A stretch of DNA of 14,151 nt from UBA932 sp031548545 (GTDB lineage Bacteria; Bacteroidota; Bacteroidia; Bacteroidales; UBA932): the NCBI GenBank assembly GCA_031548545.1, contig JAVBQY010000027.1, forward strand, positions 1-14,151, read 5' to 3'. Positions 6,631 to 14,151 of the stretch are shown piece by piece (the stretch's first letter is position 1; every line of letters begins with the position of its first letter). The notes below the pieces were generated by a model. The model was given only the letters and a program-made list of their open reading frames with translations, was not told the origin of the DNA and searched no databases. Made by a program: the position numbers and the translations under genes.

Positions 6631-7405
6631 AATTTTGGAGTTTATTTAATGATACTTTGTATAATTTACTTGTTTTGTCGCAGCAGATATAAGCGACATT
6701 ATCGGTGCGATCCACCCATACCCCTTCGGGCTGGGTAATGAAAGAGAGGTCGAGGTACTTTCTTGCCTTTCCTGCAAGAGAACACAGATACAGTTTTTGT
6801 GACTTGCTGCTCAGGATCCACAGCATGTTGTCGGTCGTATCATAGGACACGGCATTTACCCCCTCGGGCTCTTTCTTGGAAAAGCTAAGGGTTATGGGGC
6901 TTGACCACTGTTTGGTGGCTTTATTATAGCTAAACAACACCGCAGGGTTCTGGTTCACAAAATAAAACATGTCATTGTGCAGGGTCATGCCTTCAATACC
7001 GTCATTTTCCGTTTTAGGCTTGGGGATGGAGGACGGAATAGTAAAGCTATCCAGGAATTGTCCGTTTTCATTGAGCAGGCTTACCACTAATGTCCGCTCA
7101 TTCACCACATAAATATTGTTGTTGGCCGGATCTGTGCAGATCCCCTCAAGGTCACCGGCTTTGGTGTAAGCGGAAAGGGTCCGGATGGTTTTCCCGTCGA
7201 AACTTACTTCATGGACGGTGCCACGGTCGCTCACCGCCATCAGGCTGTTGCCGGAAAGGCTCAGGCAGAGGTCGGAGGGTTCGGGTACACTCATCGTGAA
7301 TGTTTCGACCTCACCGGCCTTATTGCCGGATACAAAATCCCCCTTACTGCAGGCGCAAAGGCCTGTAGTGAGGGAGATCAGTAGTATGAATAGACGGAGA
7401 GGCAT
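6623..7405 (-). CDS. SdiA-regulated-type (YjiK-like) beta-propeller lipoprotein
   Basis: This is a 260-residue lipoprotein. A TTG at 7408 extends the frame by one codon, but the ATG at 7405 is preferred. The signal RLFILLISLTTGLCAC ends in a lipobox with Cys19. The mature part shows repeated propeller-like blades: PSDLCLSLSGNSLMAVSDRG, DLEGICTDPANNNIYVVNE, IEGMTLHNDMFYFVNQ, PEGVNAVSYDTTDNMLWIL and PEGVWVDRTDNVAYICCD. The recurring (L/I)EG(I/M) and PEGV turns match the SdiA-regulated/YjiK family, whose biochemical role is not known. The protein probably sits in the outer membrane. It begins 10 bp after the lamin-tail lipoprotein stop and overlaps the next gene by 8 bp, so it belongs to the same transcription unit as the porin. 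Members of this group resemble phytase-like propellers in layout, but no catalytic site is claimed here. Confidence 0.7.
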   Translation of the reverse strand: MPLRLFILLISLTTGLCACSKGDFVSGNKAGEVETFTMSVPEPSDLCLSLSGNSLMAVSDRGTVHEVSFDGKTIRTLSAYTKAGDLEGICTDPANNNIYVVNERTLVVSLLNENGQFLDSFTIPSSIPKPKTENDGIEGMTLHNDMFYFVNQNPAVLFSYNKATKQWSSPITLSFSKKEPEGVNAVSYDTTDNMLWILSSKSQKLYLCSLAGKARKYLDLSFITQPEGVWVDRTDNVAYICCDKTSKLYKVSLNKLQNYE

Positions 7406-7415
7406 CAAATGAGCG

Positions 7416-9425
7416 CTAGAACGCAGTACCTGAATCCGGATTTTTTGCTCCGTTGGTGGGAGCGGCTACTTTCCAGTCGCCGGTGGCATTGGGACAACGT
7501 TGGAATGATTGTCCGGTATAATCTGTCGTTCCTGTACGGTCCAATATTCCAAGACTATTAGCGCCGGGGTCTTTCAGTTCGAATTTAAGCGCTTTTTTCA
7601 TGGAGATGCCACTGGCGCCAATGAATCCGTCTACGTCTGATCCGCCGGGGTTAAAGCCGGTTTGATAGATCACTACGTAGGCTCCGGGGGCAATGGAGCC
7701 TGATGCGCCGGAACCTGTCCACCAAGTGTCCGTATTGTCTTTGGTAAGGCTTACTCCGGAGAGCGGAATCGCCGTGCTGCCGTTATTGTAAAGTTCAACG
7801 CCTTTGGAGTTTCCATCAACTTCATTCAGCGCTAATTGAGAATAGTCAATCACTACTGCAGTCGCCGTATACGAATAAGTGCCGGATTCTCCGCCCGGGG
7901 TGGTGCTGAATTTGTAGGTTACCGTGCCGGCGCTGCCCTTGGCGGGGATGGCTCCGGAATAGGTGATGTTGTTGGCGCCGGCCGTCATGGCCACAGCCGT
8001 GAATGAGGAGCCGTCAAAGCTGTACAGCAGGTTTACACCGGTTATCGCTTCCTTATAGGAAATATTAGCGGTAACGGTAACTGATTCCGAGCTGGTGGGG
8101 GCGCCGGGTGTTTTGCCGACCTTGGCAACAACCGGGCTTGTTAATGCAACGCCGGTGTTGTTGTTGGCGCCGATAGAACCGGTCGAGAAGGTCGCCAGCA
8201 GGTTACTGCCGTCTGTAATACGGCCTATGGTGTTGGCGCCCATATTGTCATTCAGGATATTGTTGCCGAAGTTGTCCAACGTGCTTACCGTTACACTTGC
8301 GGCATTAAATAAGTCATATTTGAAGCCTTTGGTCTGTGACATGCCGAAGGTAGGACTGTTGGTCTCATTTTGTGTCAGTACCAGGTATTGGCCTGCAGCA
8401 ATGGTTGTTCCGTCTGCAAAGATGAAAGGGGCTGCCGCATCATTGTCTTTTGTCATAGACCAGCCGCCGATGTTGATGGTATAAGTTTCGGCATTAAAGA
8501 GTTCCCACTTTTTATTCGCAGGATCACATTCGTTAATATACACCTGTCCGGTAGTAGGCATGGGCGCATCGGTTACCACATAGCTGTCTGATTTTTCTGC
8601 TGACTTGCCGGCGCTGTTGGTGGCGCGTACGGTGAACGTTACCGTAGAGCCATTGGCTTGCGGAGCAATTACCGCCGTATAGCTTCCGCTGTTCAACGTC
8701 ATGGTAATATCGCTTTGGGCTGTAGCGTTCAGATTCCACTTCAATACTACGGAGGTCAGGTCGGTTTGTTCAGGTGTCGTTACTACGGCGGCAACAGTTA
8801 CGGATTCGGCAGAACCGGGCAATCCGGGTGTTTTGCTTATGCCGGTAATTTCCGGAGTATCGGGGCGGGTAATAGGTTCCAGCCCGCCGGAGTTGGTGCC
8901 GTTGGTGATGCCTTTGGTGCCCGGCAGGGGTGCAAAATACCAGGCGCCGCTACCGTCGGGGATACGGGCGTATTCGGTAGTGCGGGTCAGATCCTGGCCT
9001 ACCTGCAAGATGTCCACCCGTAGACCGGCGGCATCCAGTATCTGTACTGTAATACCCTGGGTGCCGGAAAGTCCGGTAGTCATATCACCGGTTCCTTTGG
9101 TACCTTGAAGCACAAGGTATTTCCCGGCTTGTATGGTTTGGGTAGAGCCGGTCCAGGTTGCTTTGGGATCCGAACCCATGTTGTTGTAATAGATAGCTAT
9201 GCCGGCCAGGCTGATGTCCTCTGCAGAATTATTATACAACTCAATGTATTTGTCGGCATCAGCGCCCTGTCCGTTGATCTCATTCAATACCAGTTTTCCT
9301 TTCAGGGGAGAATCTTCCGGATCTGGTGTATTATCGGTGTATATCTCGTCTTTCACACAGCCGGAAAGCGCCATTGTCAGCAATAATCCCGCAAGTATAT
9401 AGAATAATTTTTTCATTGTTGTCAT
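7416..9425 (-). CDS. Lipoprotein with three lamin-tail domains, probably surface exposed
   Basis: This is a 669-residue protein. The signal KKLFYILAGLLLTMALSGC gives lipid-modified Cys23 and is followed by VKDE, which resembles the K(D/E)(D/E) lipoprotein export signal known from Bacteroidota surface lipoproteins. Three lamin-tail domains are visible by their opening motifs: LVLNEINGQGADADKYIELY (about 44-175), VYINECDPANKKWELFN (295-425) and LALNEVDGNSKGVELYNNGS (530-662). Two Ig/FN3-like spacers separate them (about 191-285 and 433-525), both opening with a GKTPG or SKTPG and SESVTV pattern, so a two-module duplication is likely. No catalytic motif and no C-terminal T9SS sorting domain are visible. 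The role is probably adhesive or as a scaffold on the cell surface. Translation may start at the ATG at 9416 rather than 9425, giving MKKLF. It lies 18 bp after the porin gene. Confidence 0.8.
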   Translation of the reverse strand: MTTMKKLFYILAGLLLTMALSGCVKDEIYTDNTPDPEDSPLKGKLVLNEINGQGADADKYIELYNNSAEDISLAGIAIYYNNMGSDPKATWTGSTQTIQAGKYLVLQGTKGTGDMTTGLSGTQGITVQILDAAGLRVDILQVGQDLTRTTEYARIPDGSGAWYFAPLPGTKGITNGTNSGGLEPITRPDTPEITGISKTPGLPGSAESVTVAAVVTTPEQTDLTSVVLKWNLNATAQSDITMTLNSGSYTAVIAPQANGSTVTFTVRATNSAGKSAEKSDSYVVTDAPMPTTGQVYINECDPANKKWELFNAETYTINIGGWSMTKDNDAAAPFIFADGTTIAAGQYLVLTQNETNSPTFGMSQTKGFKYDLFNAASVTVSTLDNFGNNILNDNMGANTIGRITDGSNLLATFSTGSIGANNNTGVALTSPVVAKVGKTPGAPTSSESVTVTANISYKEAITGVNLLYSFDGSSFTAVAMTAGANNITYSGAIPAKGSAGTVTYKFSTTPGGESGTYSYTATAVVIDYSQLALNEVDGNSKGVELYNNGSTAIPLSGVSLTKDNTDTWWTGSGASGSIAPGAYVVIYQTGFNPGGSDVDGFIGASGISMKKALKFELKDPGANSLGILDRTGTTDYTGQSFQRCPNATGDWKVAAPTNGAKNPDSGTAF

Positions 9426-9443
9426 GTTTTAAGTGATGAATGC

Positions 9444-10856
9444 TTAGAAGGAAACCTGAATACGCAGGGCGAGGAAACCATAATCGTCGCCGCCTTGTCC
9501 TTCCGGTTCTACAATAACTTTGTAATTGGGCGTTAAGTTGCCGGATACGTCATGGCCGACATTGTATTTACCCTTGCCGTTGGCATAACGGTCATTATTA
9601 ATGTAGGTATAGTTGAGCATGAACTTAAGGTTCACCGTGGGGTAGTAGTTGAGGCCGACGGTATAGGCTTCTGAAGCGCCGCCCATGATATTGGTGCCGT
9701 TCATGTTGATATAATCATAACGGAAAGCGGCTTCCAGGTCTCCCCATTTTTTACCGCGTTTCGGCTGGCCGAATTCGGCCTCGGCCGGGTCGTAGCTATA
9801 GCGTCCGCCGAAAAGCATGGCGCTGCCGAATACGTAGAAACCGTGTTGTTTTTCTGTTTCCAGGTTGTTATAACGGTGTACGCTGTTCCAGATATATTCA
9901 CTCTGTACTTTGAATCCTTTATAATAGGCGGCTGCTTCAGCGCCTCCCAGGAGCATATGGTCTACATCGGTAATATTATCGGTGTCTACATATTTTTTGC
10001 GGTTGATGCTGGTTTCGTTGCGGGTACTGTAACGTACGGAATTGGCAATTTCAGCATCTGTTTTTGGGGTGCGGTAAGAGAAAGCGCCGCCCAGGTGTAA
10101 GCCGTAGTCCGCCTTGTTATAGAAAGGCATTACCACTAATTTTCCGGTGTAGGAATAGCCTTCGCTGGTTCCTTCATCTTTGTTGTGCGCCTGAGAGAAG
10201 GCTACCACTTCCGAGTCGCCGATATCCTGGAAATGTATCCCTGCAAAACCGGTCAGGAATTTCCAGTTGTAGAAGCCCTGTACCCCAAGGTGGCGGGAGG
10301 GGGCAAAAGCGTTGACTGCCATCGGGCGCTCCAGGAAGGTGAGGTAACGGGAGGTTGTCGTAGCTTCCATAGAGAAAGATTCTTTAAAGTTACCGGCCTT
10401 GATACCGCCCACATCCAGGATACCGTCCTTGTCATTATGGAAACGATATTGTAAAATAACGTCTTTCAACTCTATGGAAGAACCTGCAAAATCAAGGTCC
10501 AGTTCTGCATACCAACGTTTGGTCAAATAAGCCTTGAAACCGGCGCGGGCGCGGCGTATCATGGCGCCGTTACCGATCTCATTGAAATTGTCTTTGCTGA
10601 AAAATACAGCCCCGTCGGCCTGGGCGCGCAAGTCAAGCCAAAACCGGTACTCCTGGTTTTTTGATTCGAAGACCAGCAGTCCGCTACGACGTTCAACATT
10701 CAGCGGTGTACGGGTAACAATATTACCGTACTGGTCAATACGCAGCGAAGTGTCTTTTGAGACTTCCGCTACCTGGATCTGGGCGAACAGCGGTGCGCTT
10801 AAGCACAGCATACATGCAGCCACAAATAGATTACGGGCATTTTTTTGTAAATTCAT
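9444..10856 (-). CDS. Porin_O_P family outer-membrane porin (OprO/OprP-like)
   Basis: This 470-residue outer-membrane beta-barrel has a signal peptide cleaved about after LFA-25 and ends in Phe after alternating residues (LALRIQVSF), the usual barrel-assembly signal. Family signatures are GAMIRRARAGFKAYLTKRWY (98-116) and the segment 153-178, which runs KAGNFKESFSMEATTTSRYL and then TFLERP. The position and wording of this second segment are typical of OprO/OprP proteins, which form trimeric channels; the Pseudomonas members select phosphate or polyphosphate. Many Bacteroidota members are annotated by family only, so phosphate selectivity is an inference. It is the first gene of the minus-strand cluster, with a TAnnTTTG box upstream, and likely lets anionic substrates cross to the lipoproteins and transporter encoded downstream. 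Confidence 0.85.
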   Translation of the reverse strand: MNLQKNARNLFVAACMLCLSAPLFAQIQVAEVSKDTSLRIDQYGNIVTRTPLNVERRSGLLVFESKNQEYRFWLDLRAQADGAVFFSKDNFNEIGNGAMIRRARAGFKAYLTKRWYAELDLDFAGSSIELKDVILQYRFHNDKDGILDVGGIKAGNFKESFSMEATTTSRYLTFLERPMAVNAFAPSRHLGVQGFYNWKFLTGFAGIHFQDIGDSEVVAFSQAHNKDEGTSEGYSYTGKLVVMPFYNKADYGLHLGGAFSYRTPKTDAEIANSVRYSTRNETSINRKKYVDTDNITDVDHMLLGGAEAAAYYKGFKVQSEYIWNSVHRYNNLETEKQHGFYVFGSAMLFGGRYSYDPAEAEFGQPKRGKKWGDLEAAFRYDYINMNGTNIMGGASEAYTVGLNYYPTVNLKFMLNYTYINNDRYANGKGKYNVGHDVSGNLTPNYKVIVEPEGQGGDDYGFLALRIQVSF

Positions 10857-10899
10857 AAAATATAAAGGTTTAATTATTTTTTGTTTATTTTAGGGACTG

Positions 10900-10907
10900 C
10901 AAATATA
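10900..10907 (-). promoter_or_regulatory. Candidate -7 box for the porin-led operon
   Basis: On the minus strand this octamer reads TATATTTG, an exact fit to the Bacteroidota TAnnTTTG -7 element. It lies about 45 bp upstream of the porin start in an AT-rich 87-bp gap. The -33 TTTG element is not clear; the nearest match is a TGTT at 10933-10930, slightly farther than the usual spacing. No terminator for the upstream nitroreductase gene is visible in this gap, so read-through is also possible. Confidence 0.45.
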
Positions 10908-10943
10908 ATAATTATTTTAACGATGAGGTAACATTAACTTAAC

Positions 10944-11795
10944 TTAAAAATACTTTATTTTTGCCTCTTTTTTATCCATGTATTTCGGATAATTGAACAG
11001 CGGCATTCCCAGGGCTATGCCGGCCTGTATTTTGCCGTTGATTCCCAAGGCCCCGGCCAGCCGTTTTTTTCTGTCGTTGTACGTTCCGGCACACACAAAA
11101 CCGGTGTAGAACTGGGCCACGCCCAGGCTCTCGGCCATGAGAGAAGCATTCTGGTAGGCCAGATTGGCGTCCTGGCAGCCGAAACGACTTTCCTTAGGCG
11201 TATGGATAAGAATCAACGCTGTTGCATTGCGCAATATGCCGTCATTGCCGGCCCGGTACTCTTCAACCAGTCGATTGAACTGGGGCAGCATGGCCGGTAT
11301 TTCAGGATTCACCAGCTTGACTAAGGGTTTCACCAGCGGGTGCCCGATCAGTTTAGCCAGTTCGCCGAATACTTCAATAGTTGCATCCGAAACAATTTTT
11401 AATGTTTCAGGCTTTGTGATTACAGTAAATTCCACCTGTTGCAGATTGCTGGCCCTCGGTGCACGGTGTGCGGCTTCCAATATTTGTGAAAGCATTTCCT
11501 CCGGTACCGGTTTGCTGGAGAAAGCCCGGTTGGAGCGGCGGCTCCTGATCAGTTCCATGACTTGTTCCGGCCCGGGTAAAATGGGCTGATTCACAAGATG
11601 TAGTTTTTCCGGCGGAAATGTTTCATGTTCCACCGCATCGGCCGGACATACGGCTACGCAATGTCCGCAGGCGATGCAGCTTTCTATGTGTTCCAATCCT
11701 ATGCTATCTTGTGTTGATATAAAAATATGGGCAGGGCAGACCCGCACGCATTTCCGGCATTTGATACAGCTTACCTGATTGATGTTTAATTTCAT
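10944..11795 (-). CDS. Ferredoxin-nitroreductase fusion flavoprotein
   Basis: This 283-residue cytoplasmic protein has two 4Fe-4S ferredoxin motifs at the N-terminus, CIKCRKCVRVCP (C10, C13, C16, C20) and CIACGHCVAVCP (C40, C43, C46, C50), followed by a nitroreductase domain. That domain starts with IRSRRSNRAF (83-92), the FMN-phosphate-binding motif, and RAPRASNLQQVEF, typical of this fusion family. Such proteins pass electrons from reduced ferredoxin-type clusters to FMN and reduce nitroaromatic or quinone-like compounds in anaerobes; the physiological substrate is usually unknown. All eight Cys ligands are present. The gene is divergent from the cstA-like gene across a 118-bp gap holding candidate promoters on both strands. 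The start is ATG 11795, directly before the first cluster motif. Confidence 0.9.
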   Translation of the reverse strand: MKLNINQVSCIKCRKCVRVCPAHIFISTQDSIGLEHIESCIACGHCVAVCPADAVEHETFPPEKLHLVNQPILPGPEQVMELIRSRRSNRAFSSKPVPEEMLSQILEAAHRAPRASNLQQVEFTVITKPETLKIVSDATIEVFGELAKLIGHPLVKPLVKLVNPEIPAMLPQFNRLVEEYRAGNDGILRNATALILIHTPKESRFGCQDANLAYQNASLMAESLGVAQFYTGFVCAGTYNDRKKRLAGALGINGKIQAGIALGMPLFNYPKYMDKKEAKIKYF

Positions 11796-11854
11796 TTGTA
11801 ACTAAGTGAAGGGTTGAAAATAAACACAAGTGTAGGCATTATAATTGATACAAT

Positions 11855-11862
11855 CAAACATA
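11855..11862 (-). promoter_or_regulatory. Candidate -7 box for the ferredoxin-nitroreductase gene
   Basis: The minus strand reads TATGTTTG, an exact fit to TAnnTTTG, about 60 bp upstream of the ATG at 11795. No convincing -33 element is visible at 19-21 bp spacing. It lies only 16 bp from the oppositely directed box serving the cstA-like gene, so RNA polymerase binding at the two may interfere. Confidence 0.4.
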
Positions 11863-11878
11863 ATCCGGATAAAATACA

Positions 11879-11886
11879 TAAATTTG
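11879..11886 (+). promoter_or_regulatory. Candidate -7 box for the cstA-like operon
   Basis: TAAATTTG fits TAnnTTTG exactly and lies 27 bp upstream of the ATG at 11914, giving a short leader. No TTTG is present at the usual -33 distance; the nearest TTG is at 11845-11847, which is too far. An activator may be required, or the match is by chance. Confidence 0.4.
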
Positions 11887-11913
11887 CGCTGCTGAACCGT
11901 ACAACTTGATCTT

Positions 11914-13329
11914 ATGTATACATTTTTCATCGCGGTAGTTTTACTCCTGTTAGGCTACTTTGTTTATGCCAAAGTAGTGGAACGTATTTTCGGCGTCGAT
12001 AAAGAACGGCGGACGCCGGCCTATACCCATACTGATGGCGTTGATTACGTTCCTATGGGCTGGGGAAAACTTTTTCTGATCCAGTTCCTGAACATTGCAG
12101 GACTTGGTCCTATTTTCGGTGCTGTGATGGGCGCCGTATATGGTCCTGTCGCTTTTCTGTGGATTGTATTCGGGAGTATTTTCGGCGGCGCTGTCCATGA
12201 CTACTTATCCGGTATGCTGTCTTTGCGCAATGCCGGAATGAGCCTTCCGGAACTGGTCGGAAAATACATGGGGGTAAGCGCTAAACAGCTGATGCGCGGA
12301 TTTACAGTCTTTCTGATGGTACTGGTCGGCGCTGTATTTGTTTCCGGACCGGCCGGTTTATTGGCCAAACTTACACCGGAGCTGTTAAACTTTAATTTTT
12401 GGGCCGTAGCCGTATTTATTTATTACATTTTAGCCACCTTGTTACCTATAGATAAAATTATAGGTAAAATTTATCCTTTATTTGGCGCAGCCCTGATATT
12501 TATGGCTGTAGGAGTAGGAGGGGCGCTGATTTGGACTGGGGCGCCCGTTCCGGAACTGACCTTTGCCGCCCTACGCAACATGCATGCCGATCCTGTCCGA
12601 TTCCCCATCTTTCCCATGATGTTTGTTTCCATTGCCTGCGGCGCGGTATCCGGTTTTCATGCCACACAGTCACCGCTGATGGCCCGTTGTCTGAAGAACG
12701 AAAGGAATGGCCGCCGTGTTTTCTACGGCGCCATGATTGTAGAGGCGCTGGTTGCCTTAATTTGGGCCGCAGCCGCCATGAGCTTTTTTAATTCCGTGGG
12801 TGGTTTGCAGGATTTCCTGGCGGCCAACAACAACAATGCGGCCGTGGTAGTACAAACAATAACAACGACCTGGCTGGGTAAGATCGGCGGATTTATTGCC
12901 ATCCTGGGCGTTATTGCCGCCCCCATCACATCGGGCGATACGGCTTTCCGTTCGGGCCGCCTTATTGTAGCCGACTTTTTGGGTTATAGCCAGCAAAAGA
13001 TGATAAACCGCGTTTGGGTGGCCTTACCCCTCTTCGTGATTGCTTTTATACTGATGCAGGTGAACTTTGATGTGATCTGGCGTTACTTTGCCTGGAGCAA
13101 CCAAACATTGGCCGCTGTTACACTGTGGATGCTCACCATATTTCTGTCCGGAGAGAAGAAGTGCTACCTGATCACCCTGGTGCCGGCCGTATTTATGACG
13201 GCAGTTGCCACCACCTATATCCTGATAGCGCCGGAAGGTTTACAGTTGCCGGAGCATATAGCTTACATCATAACAACACTCGTAATTTTACTCACCCTGT
13301 TTTTATTTTATAGAAAGAGAAAACAATGA
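11914..13329 (+). CDS. cstA: CstA-type carbon starvation transporter (short form)
   Basis: This 471-residue inner-membrane protein has about a dozen hydrophobic segments. Conserved CstA sequence is plain: the region 47-66 opening VPMGWGKLFLIQF and running through NIAGLGPI, then VHDYLSGMLSLRNAGMSLPELVG (94-116), VSGFHATQSPLMARC in the middle, and PITSGDTAFRSGRLI later. CstA proteins import peptides or pyruvate under carbon limitation. The protein is much shorter than the roughly 700-residue E. coli CstA but near the usual size of the compact form found in Bacteroidota and other anaerobes, so it is not truncated. Substrate is unknown. The last codons overlap the CAT-like gene by 4 bp (ATGA at 13326-13329), implying one transcript with coupled translation. 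Confidence 0.9.
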   Translation: MYTFFIAVVLLLLGYFVYAKVVERIFGVDKERRTPAYTHTDGVDYVPMGWGKLFLIQFLNIAGLGPIFGAVMGAVYGPVAFLWIVFGSIFGGAVHDYLSGMLSLRNAGMSLPELVGKYMGVSAKQLMRGFTVFLMVLVGAVFVSGPAGLLAKLTPELLNFNFWAVAVFIYYILATLLPIDKIIGKIYPLFGAALIFMAVGVGGALIWTGAPVPELTFAALRNMHADPVRFPIFPMMFVSIACGAVSGFHATQSPLMARCLKNERNGRRVFYGAMIVEALVALIWAAAAMSFFNSVGGLQDFLAANNNNAAVVVQTITTTWLGKIGGFIAILGVIAAPITSGDTAFRSGRLIVADFLGYSQQKMINRVWVALPLFVIAFILMQVNFDVIWRYFAWSNQTLAAVTLWMLTIFLSGEKKCYLITLVPAVFMTAVATTYILIAPEGLQLPEHIAYIITTLVILLTLFLFYRKRKQ

Positions 13330-13976
13330 AGCAGATCATAGACATTGAGACCTGGGAACGGAAAAACAATTATCAATTTTTCAGCACCTTCCTGAATCCG
13401 GATTACTCCATTGCCGTTGAAGTGGAATGCGGCAATGCCATGGCGGTAGCTAAAAGCAAAGGACAGTCTTTTTTTCTTTATTACCTTTATGCCATGCTGA
13501 GGGCGGCCAATGAGGTAAAAGAGCTGCGTTACCGTAATGAAAACGGCAACGTGGTGCTCTATGATCAACTTGACGCCGTCTCTCCGATTACAGTGGGCGA
13601 AAATGGCCGTTTTGTAGAAGTCCGGATTCCTTATCACGAAGATTTCTCTACTTTCTACCAGACCGCGCAACAGATTGTACGGAACGTCCCTAAAGACAAA
13701 GACGCCTATGCGGATACGCAGGTTTCCGGCGATGTGGCCGATTTCGGCAAGCTACTGGTGAGCGCCTTGCCCGGACTCCGCTTCACAGCTGTAGGGTATA
13801 CGCAGCTGGCGCCACAGGTAGGTTCGCCTTATCCCTTGTCCCAGGTCGGAAAAATGATACAACATGAGGGCAAAAACTACATTCCCATAGCCATAACCAT
13901 TAACCATGCCTTTGTAGATGGCTTTCACCTTACTGCGTTTTTCGGAAAAATAGAATCTTACCTGTTAAGCCTGTAG
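13326..13976 (+). CDS. CatA-like O-acyltransferase (chloramphenicol acetyltransferase family)
   Basis: This 216-residue cytoplasmic enzyme has the usual length for the family. The N-terminus has the CAT pattern IDIETWERKNNYQFF (W10, R12, F18-F19). The catalytic motif appears as INHAFVDGFH (192-201): in classical CAT it reads HHxxxDGxH, and here the first His is replaced by Asn193 while the catalytic His194, Asp198 and Gly199 are kept. ALPGLRFT (147-154) matches the conserved mid-region. The family transfers acetyl from acetyl-CoA to a hydroxyl. Chromosomal CatA-like members often have unknown natural acceptors, so drug resistance should not be assumed. The gene overlaps the cstA-like gene by 4 bp and is followed by a terminator-like hairpin. 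Confidence 0.8.
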   Translation: MKQIIDIETWERKNNYQFFSTFLNPDYSIAVEVECGNAMAVAKSKGQSFFLYYLYAMLRAANEVKELRYRNENGNVVLYDQLDAVSPITVGENGRFVEVRIPYHEDFSTFYQTAQQIVRNVPKDKDAYADTQVSGDVADFGKLLVSALPGLRFTAVGYTQLAPQVGSPYPLSQVGKMIQHEGKNYIPIAITINHAFVDGFHLTAFFGKIESYLLSL

Positions 13977-14012
13977 CCGGTATGGCCGCTGCAGTTGATG
14001 GTAGACAAACAA

Positions 14013-14051
14013 AGAGGGTGTCCAAAAAGTTTTTGGGCACTCTTTTTTTTT
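14013..14051 (+). terminator. Terminator-like inverted repeat after the cstA-cat operon, possible IS left end
   Basis: AGAG and TGTCCAAAAA (14013-14028, with a 2-base GG bulge) pair with TTTTTGGGCA and CTCT (14030-14043), followed by nine consecutive T (14043-14051). This is a classic rho-independent terminator shape for the plus-strand genes ending at 13976. The word GAGGGTGTCCAAAAAG also looks like the terminal inverted repeat of an insertion sequence, and a possible transposase start lies 85 bp downstream. Both roles can be true. Confidence 0.65.
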
Positions 14052-14135
14052 GTTTCATTTTTTCGTAAAATAGTTAGTCAAAAATTTGTATATTAATTTG
14101 ATTAATAGTATCTTAGTGTCATAAAACAATAATTT

Positions 14136-14151
14136 ATGGCCAAGGTAGTTT
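14136..14151 (+). CDS. First codons of a truncated gene, possible IS1182-like transposase
   Basis: ATG at 14136 opens MAKVV before the window ends. Five residues are not enough to identify a protein. Transposases of the IS1182 family in Bacteroidota often begin with a (M)xK(I/V)(V/I)F sequence, and the upstream inverted repeat resembles an IS end. The upstream 85 bp are AT-rich. The call is a hypothesis only. Confidence 0.3.

Noticed and set aside
8095..8484. Plus-strand open frame of 129 residues within the lamin-tail gene
   Set aside because: It is antisense to repetitive Gly/Thr/Ser-rich coding sequence, which leaves long open frames by chance.
11796..11913. Small gene, riboswitch or leader RNA in the divergent 118-bp gap
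   Set aside because: The gap is AT-rich with only two -7 promoter boxes visible; I see no structured conserved motif or usable small ORF.

Overview
The window reads as a chromosomal segment of a Bacteroidota (probably Bacteroidales) bacterium. The evidence is a BatD-family gene behind a BatB/BatC-type VWA-TPR gene, a Porin_O_P (OprO/OprP-type) porin, lamin-tail-domain and beta-propeller lipoproteins with Bacteroidota-style lipoboxes, and TAnnTTTG-type -7 promoter boxes with poor Shine-Dalgarno sequences. This assignment comes from gene content read by eye, not from a search.

Layout. (1) 2-2485, plus strand: the C-terminus of a VWA/TPR Bat protein, a BatD-like protein, and a HAD phosphatase lipoprotein whose start overlaps the batD stop. 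(2) 2496-10856, minus strand, read from high to low coordinates: OprO/OprP-like porin, triple lamin-tail-domain lipoprotein, SdiA-regulated-type beta-propeller lipoprotein, an unrecognised protein with a CYTH-like pattern, a CYTH triphosphatase-family protein, a 115-bp gap with a long hairpin, a DASS-family anion transporter, and a DUF4010/MgtC-type membrane protein. Spacings are -8 to +18 bp except at the hairpin, so this is probably one transcription unit with an internal attenuation or processing point. (3) 10944-11795, minus strand: ferredoxin-nitroreductase fusion. (4) 11914-13976, plus strand: a short CstA-type carbon-starvation transporter overlapping a CAT-like acyltransferase. (5) 13977-14151: a terminator-like inverted repeat and the first codons of a gene (MAKVV...), possibly the left end of an IS1182-like insertion sequence.

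How the genes may work together: the minus-strand set joins an outer-membrane anion porin, two lipoproteins, one or two CYTH-type (triphosphate-binding fold) proteins and an inner-membrane anion carrier. It could be an uptake-and-processing pathway for phosphorylated or other anionic compounds. The components are recognisable but the combined role is inference.

The most unusual non-coding feature is a pair of intergenic elements at 290-367 and 5408-5500. Both have a 14-bp AT-rich direct repeat with exactly 50 bp between copy starts, and both enclose a 36-bp core containing GAGCTCNNGAGCC, although the AT-rich repeats themselves differ. The first element supplies the stop codon of the upstream gene and the apparent GTG start of batD. 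No tRNA, rRNA, CRISPR array or riboswitch was seen.
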